Origin: Pseudoxanthomonas sp.
GTDB taxonomy: Bacteria; Pseudomonadota; Gammaproteobacteria; Xanthomonadales; Xanthomonadaceae
Direction of reading: 5' to 3'
DNA length: 64,000 nucleotides
Assembly: GCF_024710765.1 (NCBI RefSeq)
Contig: NZ_JANJUE010000163.1
Span: 40,832-104,831, forward strand
In this document: in pieces, positions 20,816 to 32,062 of the stretch
How the letters are laid out: each line of letters begins with the position of its first letter
Position numbering within the stretch: position 1 is the stretch's first letter
Notes under the pieces: model-generated
Databases searched by the model: none
The model's input: the letters and a program-made list of their open reading frames with translations, nothing else
What the model was told of the DNA's origin: nothing
Translations under genes and position numbers: made by a program

Positions 20816-22150
20816 GTGTCCGCTGTCCAATCCCTGATTGCCGCGCATCGCAAAGGCGAGAACGTCGGCCTGTACAGCATCTGCTCCAGCAACGAGCAGG
20901 TGCTGCTGGCATCGATGCAGGTGGCGCGGCGCTACGACACGATGCTGTTGATCGAGGCGACCTCCAACCAGGTCGATCAGTTCGGCGGCTACACCGGCAT
21001 GAATCCGGCCCGGTTCCGCGCCTACGTGGAAGCGCTGGCGCGACAGCAGGATTTTCCCGCCGAACGCCTGATCCTCGGTGGCGACCATCTGGGCCCGAAC
21101 GCGTGGCAGAAGCTGCCGGCCGAACAGGCGATGGCGCATGCGCGCGATCTGATTGCCGCCTACGTCGCCGCCGGTTTCCACAAGATCCACCTGGATTGCA
21201 GCATGTCCTGCGCCGGTGACCCGCATCCGCTGCCGGACGAGATCGTCGCCGCCCGTTCGGCGGAACTGGCCCGCATCGCCGAACGCATCGCCGCCGAAGC
21301 CGGACTGCCGCCGCCGGTCTACGTGATCGGCACGGAAGTGCCGGTGCCGGGCGGCGAGGCCTCGCTGGAAAGCGGGGTGGCGGTGACCACGCCGGCGGCC
21401 GCGGCGCGCACGCTCGAAATCCACCGCCAGGCCTTCGCCGATCCCGACCTGGCGCCGGCCTGGGAGCGGGTGATCGCGATGGTGGTGCAGCCGGGCGTGG
21501 ACTTCGATCACAGCCAGGTGCAGGGCTACGATCCGGCCGCCGCCACCGCGCTGTCGGATTTCGTCCAGACCCAGCCGCGCATCGTGTTCGAGGCGCATTC
21601 CACCGACTACCAGACCGAGGCGGCGCTGCACGCGCTGGTGCGGGATCACTTCGCCATCCTCAAGGTCGGCCCGGCCGCCACCTTCGCCTATCGCGAAGCG
21701 CTGTTCGCGCTGGCGGCCATCGAGGACGAACTGCTGCCGGACGCCGAACGCTCGCACCTGCCCGACGTGCTGGACCACTGCATGGTGGAAAATCCGAAGC
21801 ACTGGCAGAACCACTACAGCGGCGACGATGCCGGGCTGCGCCTGCTGCGCCGCTACGCGCTCAGTGATCGCTGCCGCTACTACTGGGGCGAACCGGAGGT
21901 GCGCGCGGCGGTGGAAAGGCTGATCGCCAACCTGCGCCGACACGTGCCGCCGATGATCCTGCTGAGCCAGTTCCTGCCCGAGCAGCAGCGCGCGATCGAG
22001 ACCGGCACCCTCGGCACCGATCCGCTGGCGCTGATCCAGCACCGGATCGCCCTGCGGCTGGACGAGTACGCCCGTGCCTGCGCCCGCAACCAGGCCGGTC
22101 CGCGCACCGGAAACGAAACTTCCGCAGCCAACGCGCTTTCGGAACGGTAA
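20816..22150 (+). CDS. agaZ: AgaZ/KbaZ/GatZ family (D-tagatose-bisphosphate aldolase subunit / tagatose-6-P kinase)
   Basis: GTG start; SAVQSLIAAHRKGENVGLYSICSSNEQVLLAS, IEATSNQVDQFGGYTGM, LGGDHLGPNAWQ, typical of KbaZ/GatZ. Confidence 0.88.
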   Translation: MSAVQSLIAAHRKGENVGLYSICSSNEQVLLASMQVARRYDTMLLIEATSNQVDQFGGYTGMNPARFRAYVEALARQQDFPAERLILGGDHLGPNAWQKLPAEQAMAHARDLIAAYVAAGFHKIHLDCSMSCAGDPHPLPDEIVAARSAELARIAERIAAEAGLPPPVYVIGTEVPVPGGEASLESGVAVTTPAAAARTLEIHRQAFADPDLAPAWERVIAMVVQPGVDFDHSQVQGYDPAAATALSDFVQTQPRIVFEAHSTDYQTEAALHALVRDHFAILKVGPAATFAYREALFALAAIEDELLPDAERSHLPDVLDHCMVENPKHWQNHYSGDDAGLRLLRRYALSDRCRYYWGEPEVRAAVERLIANLRRHVPPMILLSQFLPEQQRAIETGTLGTDPLALIQHRIALRLDEYARACARNQAGPRTGNETSAANALSER

Positions 22151-22187
22151 GCTTCCGGTTCCGCTTACGAACGTCCACAGGTCCGCC

Positions 22188-22964
22188 ATGCGCAACACCC
22201 GCCAACGCCGGCAACAGATCCTCCAGCTGCTGGTCCAGCACGGCAACGTGCAGGTCGCGGACCTGGTGGATCGCTTCGAGGTGTCGTCGGTGACCATCCG
22301 TGCCGACCTCACCCACATCGAATCGCAGGGCCTGGCCACCCGCAACCACGGCGGCGCCACCCTGGTGCGCACGCCGCCGACCGAGCAGGACATCCACGAG
22401 AAGGATGCGCTCAACCATCCGCTGAAGGAGTCCATCGGCACGCATGCCGCGCGCCTGGTCAAACCCGGCGACAACATCATCATCGACTCCGGCTCGACCA
22501 CGATGACCCTGGCGCGGCACCTGCGCGACCACCGCGACGTCACCGTGATGACCAACGGGCTGAACATCGCCTGGGAACTGGCCAACGCGCCGGGCGTGGA
22601 ACTGCTGCTGACCGGCGGGCTGCTGCGCAAGCAGTCGCTGTCGCTGCACGGCAGCCAGGCCGAGGCCAGCCTCAACACCTACAGCTTCGACACCGTGTTC
22701 CTGGGCGTGGACGGGCTGGATCTGCAGTTCGGGCTGACTACCCACCACGAGGCCGAAGCCAGCCTCAATCACCGCATGGTCGAGCGCGCGCGCCGCATCG
22801 TGGTGCTGACCGACGCCTCCAAGTTCGGACGGGTCAGCCTGCACCGCATCGCCCGCCTGGATCAGATCCACACCATCATCACCGACGACGGCATCAGCAA
22901 CGACTACCGCGAGGGACTGCAGCGGCTGGGCATCGAAGTGATCATCGCCGAGCCACCACCATGA
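22188..22964 (+). CDS. agaR: DeoR family regulator, AgaR
   Basis: DeoR HTH RQQILQLLVQHGNVQVADLVDRFEVSSVTIRADLTHIESQGLATRNHGGA; ATGA overlap with agaA. Confidence 0.87.
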   Translation: MRNTRQRRQQILQLLVQHGNVQVADLVDRFEVSSVTIRADLTHIESQGLATRNHGGATLVRTPPTEQDIHEKDALNHPLKESIGTHAARLVKPGDNIIIDSGSTTMTLARHLRDHRDVTVMTNGLNIAWELANAPGVELLLTGGLLRKQSLSLHGSQAEASLNTYSFDTVFLGVDGLDLQFGLTTHHEAEASLNHRMVERARRIVVLTDASKFGRVSLHRIARLDQIHTIITDDGISNDYREGLQRLGIEVIIAEPPP

Positions 22965-24082
22965 CCGCGACACGCACGCTGCAGGGCCGCATCCTCACCG
23001 CCGACGGCTGGATGCGCGGAACCATCGGGTTCGACCAGCGCGTGCGTGCGCTCCATCCCGTGGCGGATGCCGGCAACGATGACCGCGGCATCGATGAGCC
23101 ACTGATCCTGCCCGGCTTCGTCGACCTGCACGTGCACGGCGGCGACGGCGTCGACATCATGCAGGGTGGCGACGCCGCCCGCACCGTCGCCCGCGCGCAC
23201 GCGCGGCACGGCACCACCGCGATGCTGGGCACCACCATGACCGCGCACGAGGACGACATCGTGCGGGCGCTGGAAGGCCTCGCCCCGGCGATCGCCGAAC
23301 GCGCGCCGGGCATGGCGCGGATGCTGGGCGTGCACCTGGAAGGCCCCTACATCAGCATCGAGCGGCTCGGCGCGCAGCCGCCGCTGGTGGTCGAGGCGAC
23401 GCTCGAACAGGTCCGGCGCCTGCACGCGCTGGCGCCGATCCGGGTGCTGACCCTGGCACCGGAAATCGGCGGGCACCAGGCGCTGATTCCGCAACTCGCC
23501 GCACTCGGCATCCGCGTGCAGCTGGGCCACAGCGCCGGCAGCTACGAGGACGGCGTGGCCGCGCTGGAAGCCGGCGCCGCCGGCTTCACCCACCTGTTCA
23601 ACGGCATGACCGGCGTGGATCACTATCATCCGGGCATCGCCACCGCCGCGCTCGCGCACGCCGAGTACGCGGAACTGATTCCGGATCTGAAGCACGTGCA
23701 TCCCGGCGCGATCCGCACCGCGCTGCGCGCGATTCCGCGCCTGTACTGCGTCACCGACGCCACCGCCGCCACCGGCATGCCCGACGGCGAATACGCGCTG
23801 GGTTCGCAGCGGGTGTTCAAGTGCCTGGGCTGCGTGCGCCTGGCGGCCGGTTCGCTGGCCGGCAGCGCGCTGACCATGGATCAGGCGCTGCGCAACCTGG
23901 TCTCGCTGGGACTGGATCTGGCCGACGCGTCGAATCGCCTTTCCCGCTATCCGGCCGACTATCTGGGCCTGTCCGATCGCGGTCGCGTGCAAGCCGGTGT
24001 GCACGCGGATCTGGTGGTACTGGACGCGCAATTGCAGGTACGCCAGGTGTTCGTCGAAGGCGACGAGATTCCGCTGGCCTGA
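22961..24082 (+). CDS. agaA: N-acetylgalactosamine-6-phosphate deacetylase (NagA/AgaA amidohydrolase)
   Basis: LPGFVDLHVHGGDGVDIMQG, GVHLEGPYIS, GHSAGSYEDG, THLFNGMTGVDH, YCVTDATAATG. Confidence 0.9.
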   Translation: MTATRTLQGRILTADGWMRGTIGFDQRVRALHPVADAGNDDRGIDEPLILPGFVDLHVHGGDGVDIMQGGDAARTVARAHARHGTTAMLGTTMTAHEDDIVRALEGLAPAIAERAPGMARMLGVHLEGPYISIERLGAQPPLVVEATLEQVRRLHALAPIRVLTLAPEIGGHQALIPQLAALGIRVQLGHSAGSYEDGVAALEAGAAGFTHLFNGMTGVDHYHPGIATAALAHAEYAELIPDLKHVHPGAIRTALRAIPRLYCVTDATAATGMPDGEYALGSQRVFKCLGCVRLAAGSLAGSALTMDQALRNLVSLGLDLADASNRLSRYPADYLGLSDRGRVQAGVHADLVVLDAQLQVRQVFVEGDEIPLA

Positions 24083-24167
24083 TTCCCTTTCCGCTCCCCG
24101 CGCCGGTGCGTTCGCGCCCGGTGCTTTCCGCGCGCTGCGCGCATGCATCGACAGGACCGGTTTCCGA

Positions 24168-25982
24168 ATGAACGACAGCTCCGCCACCCTGGCCACGTCC
24201 GCCCGCGATGCCTCGCCACGCTGGCAGGTGCGCTACCTGCTGTTCATCGCCGGCATGGGCGGCCTGCTTTATGGCATCGACATCGGCATCATCGCCGGCG
24301 CGCTGCCCTACCTGGAAGCCACCGCCACCGTCAGCTGGCACCTGACCAGCCAGCAACTCGGTTTCGTGGTGGCGGCGGTGCTGCTGGGCAGCGTGCTGTC
24401 CTCGCTGTTCGCCGGCGCCATCGCGGATCTGATCGGTCGGCGCGGCGCGATGTTCCTCGCCGGCCTGCTGTTCACCCTCAGCATTCCGATCATGGCGCTG
24501 GCCTCGGGCTATACGCCCCTGTTGCTGGGTCGCCTGCTGCAGGGCGTGAGCGGCGGTCTGATCGGCGTGGTGGTGCCACTGTACCTGGCCGAGGTGCTCG
24601 CACCGGAACGGCGCGGACGCGGCGCGGCGATGTTCCAGCTGCTGCTGACCATCGGGCTTGTGCTGGCGGCGGTGATCGGGCTGTATCACGCGCACGCGGT
24701 GGACGCGGCGGAGGCCTCGGTGCGTGGACTGGCCGCCGCCGAACAGCAGCGCGTGCTGTTCGCGGCGAAGGATCACGCCTGGCGGACGATTTTCTGGAGC
24801 TGCCTGCTGCCCGGCGTGGTATTCACCACCGGCGTGCTGCTGCTCAGCGAGTCTCCCCGCTGGCTGGTGCGATGCGGACGGACCGAACGCGCACGCGACG
24901 CACTGCGCCGGACCGTTCCCGCCGGTGAAGTGGAAACGACACTGGCACGCATGCGGGCACCGGAAGAAGCACCGGGTGAGCACGAGCGCGATCGCCTGCT
25001 CAGCCGTCGCTACGTCTGGCCGTTCCTGCTGGCCTGCGCGGTGCTCGCCTTCACCCAGGCCACCGGCATCAATTCGGTGCTGGCCTACGCGGTCAATATC
25101 CTCAACCAGGCCGGCCTGCCCGGCGCGGTCGCCAATGGCGCCGACGTCGCCATCAAGGTGCTCAACGCGATGATGACGGTGGTCGCGCTGGTGCTGGTGG
25201 ATCGCAAGGGCCGCAAGTTCCTGCTGATGCTGGGCAGCGGCGGCATCGCGGTGGCGCTGCTGGCCGCGGCCTTGCTGTTCGTCCGCGCCGAGCGCAGCGA
25301 GCGTGACGTTTCGCCGCTGCTGCAATCGCAGGTCGCGGGCGACGCGCTGAAGCTGGAACTGGACACCACGCAGTGGCGCCGCCTGGGTGTCGATGGCGGG
25401 AGTGGACCACAACAGCTGACCATCGCCTACGCCTATGGCGGCTTCAGCAACGTGCGTTCGCTGCGCAGCGATGCGGCCGGCGTACCCGAACTGATCCTGT
25501 TGCGCGACCAGACCGTGCAGGCCGACAGCGTCATCGGTGCGTTCTTCCGCCGCTTGCACCTGAATCCGTTCCCGGATCCCGCCGCGGCGATGCGGGCGCC
25601 GTTGGTGATCGAACGCGCCAGCATCGGACCGTTGCCGTCGCCCACGCATGGCTGGGCGGTCGCGGCCTGCATCCTGGTGTTCGTGGCGTTCTTCGCGGTC
25701 GGCCCCGGCGTCTGCGTGTGGCTGGCACTGTCGGAACTGATGCCCACCCGCATCCGCTCCAACGGCATGAGCATCGCCCTGCTGATCAACCAGTTCGTCT
25801 CCACCACCATCGCGGCGATCTTCCTGCCGACCGTCGGCCACTACGGCTACGCCAGCATGTTCTTCTTCTGGTCCGCCTGCACCGTGCTGTATTTCCTGGT
25901 GGCGGCGTTCCTGCTGCCGGAGACGAAGGGGCGGACGCTGGAGCAGATTGAGGCGCATTTCCGGGGGGCCAGAAAACTCTAA
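24168..25982 (+). CDS. MFS sugar porter (SP family) with an atypical ~122-aa insert between predicted TM9 and TM10
   Basis: GMGGLLYGIDIGIIAGALPYL, DLIGRRGAMFLAG, LLQGVSGGLIGVVVPLYLAEVLAPERRGR, SESPRWL, PETKGRTLEQIE. Confidence 0.9.
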   Translation: MNDSSATLATSARDASPRWQVRYLLFIAGMGGLLYGIDIGIIAGALPYLEATATVSWHLTSQQLGFVVAAVLLGSVLSSLFAGAIADLIGRRGAMFLAGLLFTLSIPIMALASGYTPLLLGRLLQGVSGGLIGVVVPLYLAEVLAPERRGRGAAMFQLLLTIGLVLAAVIGLYHAHAVDAAEASVRGLAAAEQQRVLFAAKDHAWRTIFWSCLLPGVVFTTGVLLLSESPRWLVRCGRTERARDALRRTVPAGEVETTLARMRAPEEAPGEHERDRLLSRRYVWPFLLACAVLAFTQATGINSVLAYAVNILNQAGLPGAVANGADVAIKVLNAMMTVVALVLVDRKGRKFLLMLGSGGIAVALLAAALLFVRAERSERDVSPLLQSQVAGDALKLELDTTQWRRLGVDGGSGPQQLTIAYAYGGFSNVRSLRSDAAGVPELILLRDQTVQADSVIGAFFRRLHLNPFPDPAAAMRAPLVIERASIGPLPSPTHGWAVAACILVFVAFFAVGPGVCVWLALSELMPTRIRSNGMSIALLINQFVSTTIAAIFLPTVGHYGYASMFFFWSACTVLYFLVAAFLLPETKGRTLEQIEAHFRGARKL

Positions 25983-26031
25983 CCAACCGGCGCCGCATAC
26001 CGGTCCACGCCGGCGCGCCATAACCAGCGCC

Positions 26032-26275
26032 CGTCATTCCAGCGCAAGCTGGAATCCATTTCCGCGCGATGCTTCAAGGCTTAGAGCCATTCAACGCCAC
26101 GGCCAATGGATCCCGGCGTTCGCCGGGGTGACGAGGATGGGCGATGACGGGAAACAGGGATATTCAAGCCCCCCCGTCGTCGTCATTCCAGCGCAAGCGG
26201 GAATCCATTCCAGCGCGATGCTTCAGGGCTCAGGGCCACTCATCCCGGCCATCGTCGGCAATGACGATGGCGGAC
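26032..26275. repeat. Two tandem copies of a dispersed palindromic intergenic repeat (GTCATTCC...GGAATCCA type)
   Basis: CGTCATTCCAGCGCAAGCTGGAATCCATT (26032) and CGTCATTCCAGCGCAAGCGGGAATCCATT (26181), each followed by GCGCGATGCTTCA(A/G)GGCT and a closing arm. Confidence 0.85.
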
Positions 26276-26341
26276 GACAACGGAAATGGAACGGGGGACG
26301 ATCCGAAGACATCTCCCGTTCCGCAAGGTCACTCGCGGTGG

Positions 26342-28909
<2,568 letters not shown>

Positions 28910-29053
28910 CTCCCTTGGTTACGGTCGCCTCTGATCTATCGGCGGCGATTCTCTATCGGTGGTGCTCGGGCTTCAAATGACGCAGGGACGACGGAGCGTG
29001 CTCCATCGTCCCTGCGCCTGTTCAACTCAAACGACTTTTGTTTCCATCAGGCC

Positions 29054-31855
29054 TTACAGGTTGTACCGGAAACCCAGCATGTACTGGCGCCCGTACTCGG
29101 TGTACTCCTCGGGGAAGAACAGACCCGTTCCGGTGCTTTCACTGACCTGGGTACGGAACGGCTCGTTGTTCAGGTTGTTGATCTGCAGCAGCACCGACAG
29201 ACCGCTGAGCTTGCTGGTTTCCGGGAACTCATAGCCGAACTGCAGATCCAGCACCCGCTCGCTAAGGGTGAACCGATACTGGCGCTGGCCGAACAAGGCG
29301 CTGTACTCGCCACGATACCGGTCACGGTAGCGCTGGCTCAGGCGCGCGGAGAATCCATGCTTTTCGTAGTAGACCGTGGCATTGGCAACGATCTTGGATA
29401 GGCCCGGGATCGTATCCGTGCCCACCGAGTTGTCACCCGGATCGGGATCGATCGAAGACTCCGTGTACGACGCGTTGACGAGAGCGCCAAAGCCTTCGAG
29501 CGCCGGATGGATGGTTTCACCGGTGATCGCGCCGCTCAACTCCAGCCCACGCATGTAACCGCCGGTTCCGTTGGCCCAGGTGCTGTAGTTGCCAAGGTTG
29601 GAGACCGGCGTCTTGCCATCAGGGTCATATCCGCTGAAGTCCCACTGAGGGAAGTTCTGTCGATAGATATAGGTTTCCAGATCTTTGTAGAACGCGGCCA
29701 GACCGACATAACTGCCTTCGCCAAAATAGCGCTCAAGCGACAGGTCGTAGGCATTCGCCCGGTACGGCTCCAGCTTTGGATTGCCGCCGCTTCCTGACCA
29801 CAAGGCCGGACTCGAATCACTGACCGAAGCACTGCTGTCCGCACTGAGGTAGTTGATGGGCGGACGCATGAGCGTCTTGGCCGCACCAAAGCGGAGCATC
29901 CAGCCTCCTCCGAAGTCTGCTACGAGATTCATGCTGGGCAGAATGTCGCCATAGCTGGTGCCGAACGTCTGTGCGGCCACGATGGTATTGTTGTTGGCAT
30001 TGAATCCCGTGGAGGATTGATCGGACCGGATGTACTGGACGCCGACATTTCCGCGCAGGCGGATCTGGTCGGTCAGGTCCATGTCCAGGTTGGCCTTGAC
30101 GTAAAAGGTCTTGATCGTTTCCTCGACGGTGAAGTCCTTGCGCAGATCATCATTACTCTCGCTGACGTAGACGTTGTAGTAGCGATTGAGCAGATTGCGC
30201 GGGTTGAAGCTCAGTACGTTGCCCATCCCCACGAACCCAAGCGACGTCGGGGAATAGAGCAGCGACGGGTCAACCAGCGTGGGTGCCCTGCCGTTGGGCA
30301 GGTCGGCGAAGAACACGGTGGCGACCTTTTCCTTGGTACGACGGTTGTAGTTGAAACCGACGTCGAAACTCCTCAGGAAGTCCGAAGACTCCACGAGCCG
30401 GTTGAGCTCGACGCGCCCGGCCTTGATGGTGTCCTTCTGGAAGGAGTCCTCCCTGCGTCCGTCGTGGCCCCAACCCTGCGGATCCCACAGGTACACAGCG
30501 CCAGGATCCGCCATGTCAGGCAACCCATAGTGTGCAAAGCCGGGGTCCGTGCGCAGGTTGAAGTCGACGCTTTGGCCACCGAGGCGACCGGCATAGAGTT
30601 CCAGCACCGACTGGTCGCGCTCGGCACGTGAGTAGCTAAGATCCGTCTTCAGCGTGTAGATATCACCCCAATTGAACGTGTTCGCCCATCCTGCGGAGAA
30701 CAGCTTGTCTTCGCGCTGGTTGCTGTCATTGCGTACCGCCGGGCGCACGCCGTTGAGCGTACCGCTGGTAACGACGTCCCGGCCTTGGTACTGACTGGTG
30801 CCGGCGTTGCTGTAGCTGACACCACCGTTCTGGAACCATGGATCGTTGTTCCACATGACGCCATGCATCACCTCGTCCTGCTCGAACTTCGAGTAGTAGA
30901 TGTCGAGGATGCTGTGGAAATTCTCGTTGGGTTTGAACTCCAGCACGCCCATCACGCCATCGCGCTGGAGGTCACGGGACTTCACCCAGCCTTCCGAACC
31001 CTGTAGCGCGATCGCGTTGGCCGGTCGACCCGGCTGGGGTGGGTCGCCCCAGTCGACCGCGTCCATGTCCGCCCACCACCACGCCTTGTAGTGTTTTTCC
31101 TGGAAGGGCGAGTTGATGCGGGCCACGCCCAGGGCGACGCCGATAGTATCGTTCGCGAACTGATCGACATAGGAGGCGCTGGCGCGATAGCCGCGATCCT
31201 TGCCGTCTGAACTTAGGTCGCCGAATGAGTTGGCTTCGTACTGGCCACCAAAGACAATGCGGCGCTCGCCCAGGCTCAGCGGGCGGACCGTCTGCAGATC
31301 GACGGTGCCGGATAGACCCTGTCCAATCAAACCCGCATCTGGCGTCTTGTAGACGACAACGGAATTGATCAGTTCAGCCGGATACTGGTCGAACTCGACG
31401 CCACGGCTGTCGCCGGTGCTGACCTGCTCACGACCATTGAGCAGCGTGCCGGCGAACTGCTCCGACATGCCGCGGATGTTGATGACCTGGGAACGACCGT
31501 CGACGCGCTGCGTAGCCAGGCCAGGCAGACGCGAAATCGAATCTGCGATGCTGATGTCGGGTAGCTTGCCGATGTCCTCGGCTGAAATGGCCTCGACGAT
31601 AGAAGTGGATTCGTTCTTGATCTCGACCGCCTTGGCGACCGCAGCACGGATACCCGTGACCTGCACGGTGTCCAGCGTGTCGACATCCGGGTTCTGCTGC
31701 TGTGTCGGCGCAGCCTGACCCTGCTGCGCATCCTGGGCGTGGGCCGCGAACGTGGAAACCAGTGCCAATGCGCAGGCGGAGGCAAGCAGGTGCCTGCGGG
31801 GGGCGAAACGGAGGTGGGAGCCGGCGGCGCCCGGAGTGTGTGCGAGGTGTGTCAT
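29054..31855 (-). CDS. TonB-dependent receptor, TIGR01782-type (Xanthomonas/Caulobacter)
   Basis: SIVEAISAEDIGKLPDISIADSISRLPGLATQRVDGRSQVINIRGM; C-term ..GRQYMLGFRYNL. Confidence 0.94.
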   Translation of the reverse strand: MTHLAHTPGAAGSHLRFAPRRHLLASACALALVSTFAAHAQDAQQGQAAPTQQQNPDVDTLDTVQVTGIRAAVAKAVEIKNESTSIVEAISAEDIGKLPDISIADSISRLPGLATQRVDGRSQVINIRGMSEQFAGTLLNGREQVSTGDSRGVEFDQYPAELINSVVVYKTPDAGLIGQGLSGTVDLQTVRPLSLGERRIVFGGQYEANSFGDLSSDGKDRGYRASASYVDQFANDTIGVALGVARINSPFQEKHYKAWWWADMDAVDWGDPPQPGRPANAIALQGSEGWVKSRDLQRDGVMGVLEFKPNENFHSILDIYYSKFEQDEVMHGVMWNNDPWFQNGGVSYSNAGTSQYQGRDVVTSGTLNGVRPAVRNDSNQREDKLFSAGWANTFNWGDIYTLKTDLSYSRAERDQSVLELYAGRLGGQSVDFNLRTDPGFAHYGLPDMADPGAVYLWDPQGWGHDGRREDSFQKDTIKAGRVELNRLVESSDFLRSFDVGFNYNRRTKEKVATVFFADLPNGRAPTLVDPSLLYSPTSLGFVGMGNVLSFNPRNLLNRYYNVYVSESNDDLRKDFTVEETIKTFYVKANLDMDLTDQIRLRGNVGVQYIRSDQSSTGFNANNNTIVAAQTFGTSYGDILPSMNLVADFGGGWMLRFGAAKTLMRPPINYLSADSSASVSDSSPALWSGSGGNPKLEPYRANAYDLSLERYFGEGSYVGLAAFYKDLETYIYRQNFPQWDFSGYDPDGKTPVSNLGNYSTWANGTGGYMRGLELSGAITGETIHPALEGFGALVNASYTESSIDPDPGDNSVGTDTIPGLSKIVANATVYYEKHGFSARLSQRYRDRYRGEYSALFGQRQYRFTLSERVLDLQFGYEFPETSKLSGLSVLLQINNLNNEPFRTQVSESTGTGLFFPEEYTEYGRQYMLGFRYNL

Positions 31856-31876
31856 GCGGCCCTCTCCAGCCAGTAT

Positions 31877-31890
31877 TGACAGCGCTGTCA
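31877..31890. promoter_or_regulatory. Candidate LacI-family operator
   Basis: Perfect 14-bp palindrome TGACAGCGCTGTCA, 22 bp upstream of the TonB receptor start; identical copy at 36477. Confidence 0.75.
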
Positions 31891-32062
31891 TACTGTCGCC
31901 CAATGTGACTTGTCAACATGGCGTTACGCCTCCTGGCGACAATCGCCGCCATTGTTGGCGCATGGCCTGCGGCACGCGGCGCGATCGCTGCAACGCAACA
32001 TTGAAAGTGCGCGGATATCTGGCGCTTTTTTCGCCACCGCGAACCGAGGGAGAACTCCATTG

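Noticed and set aside
18777-22678. 711- and 749-aa minus-strand ORFs opposite the aga operon
   Set aside because: Shadow frames of agaS/agaK/agaZ/agaR; no recognisable motifs.
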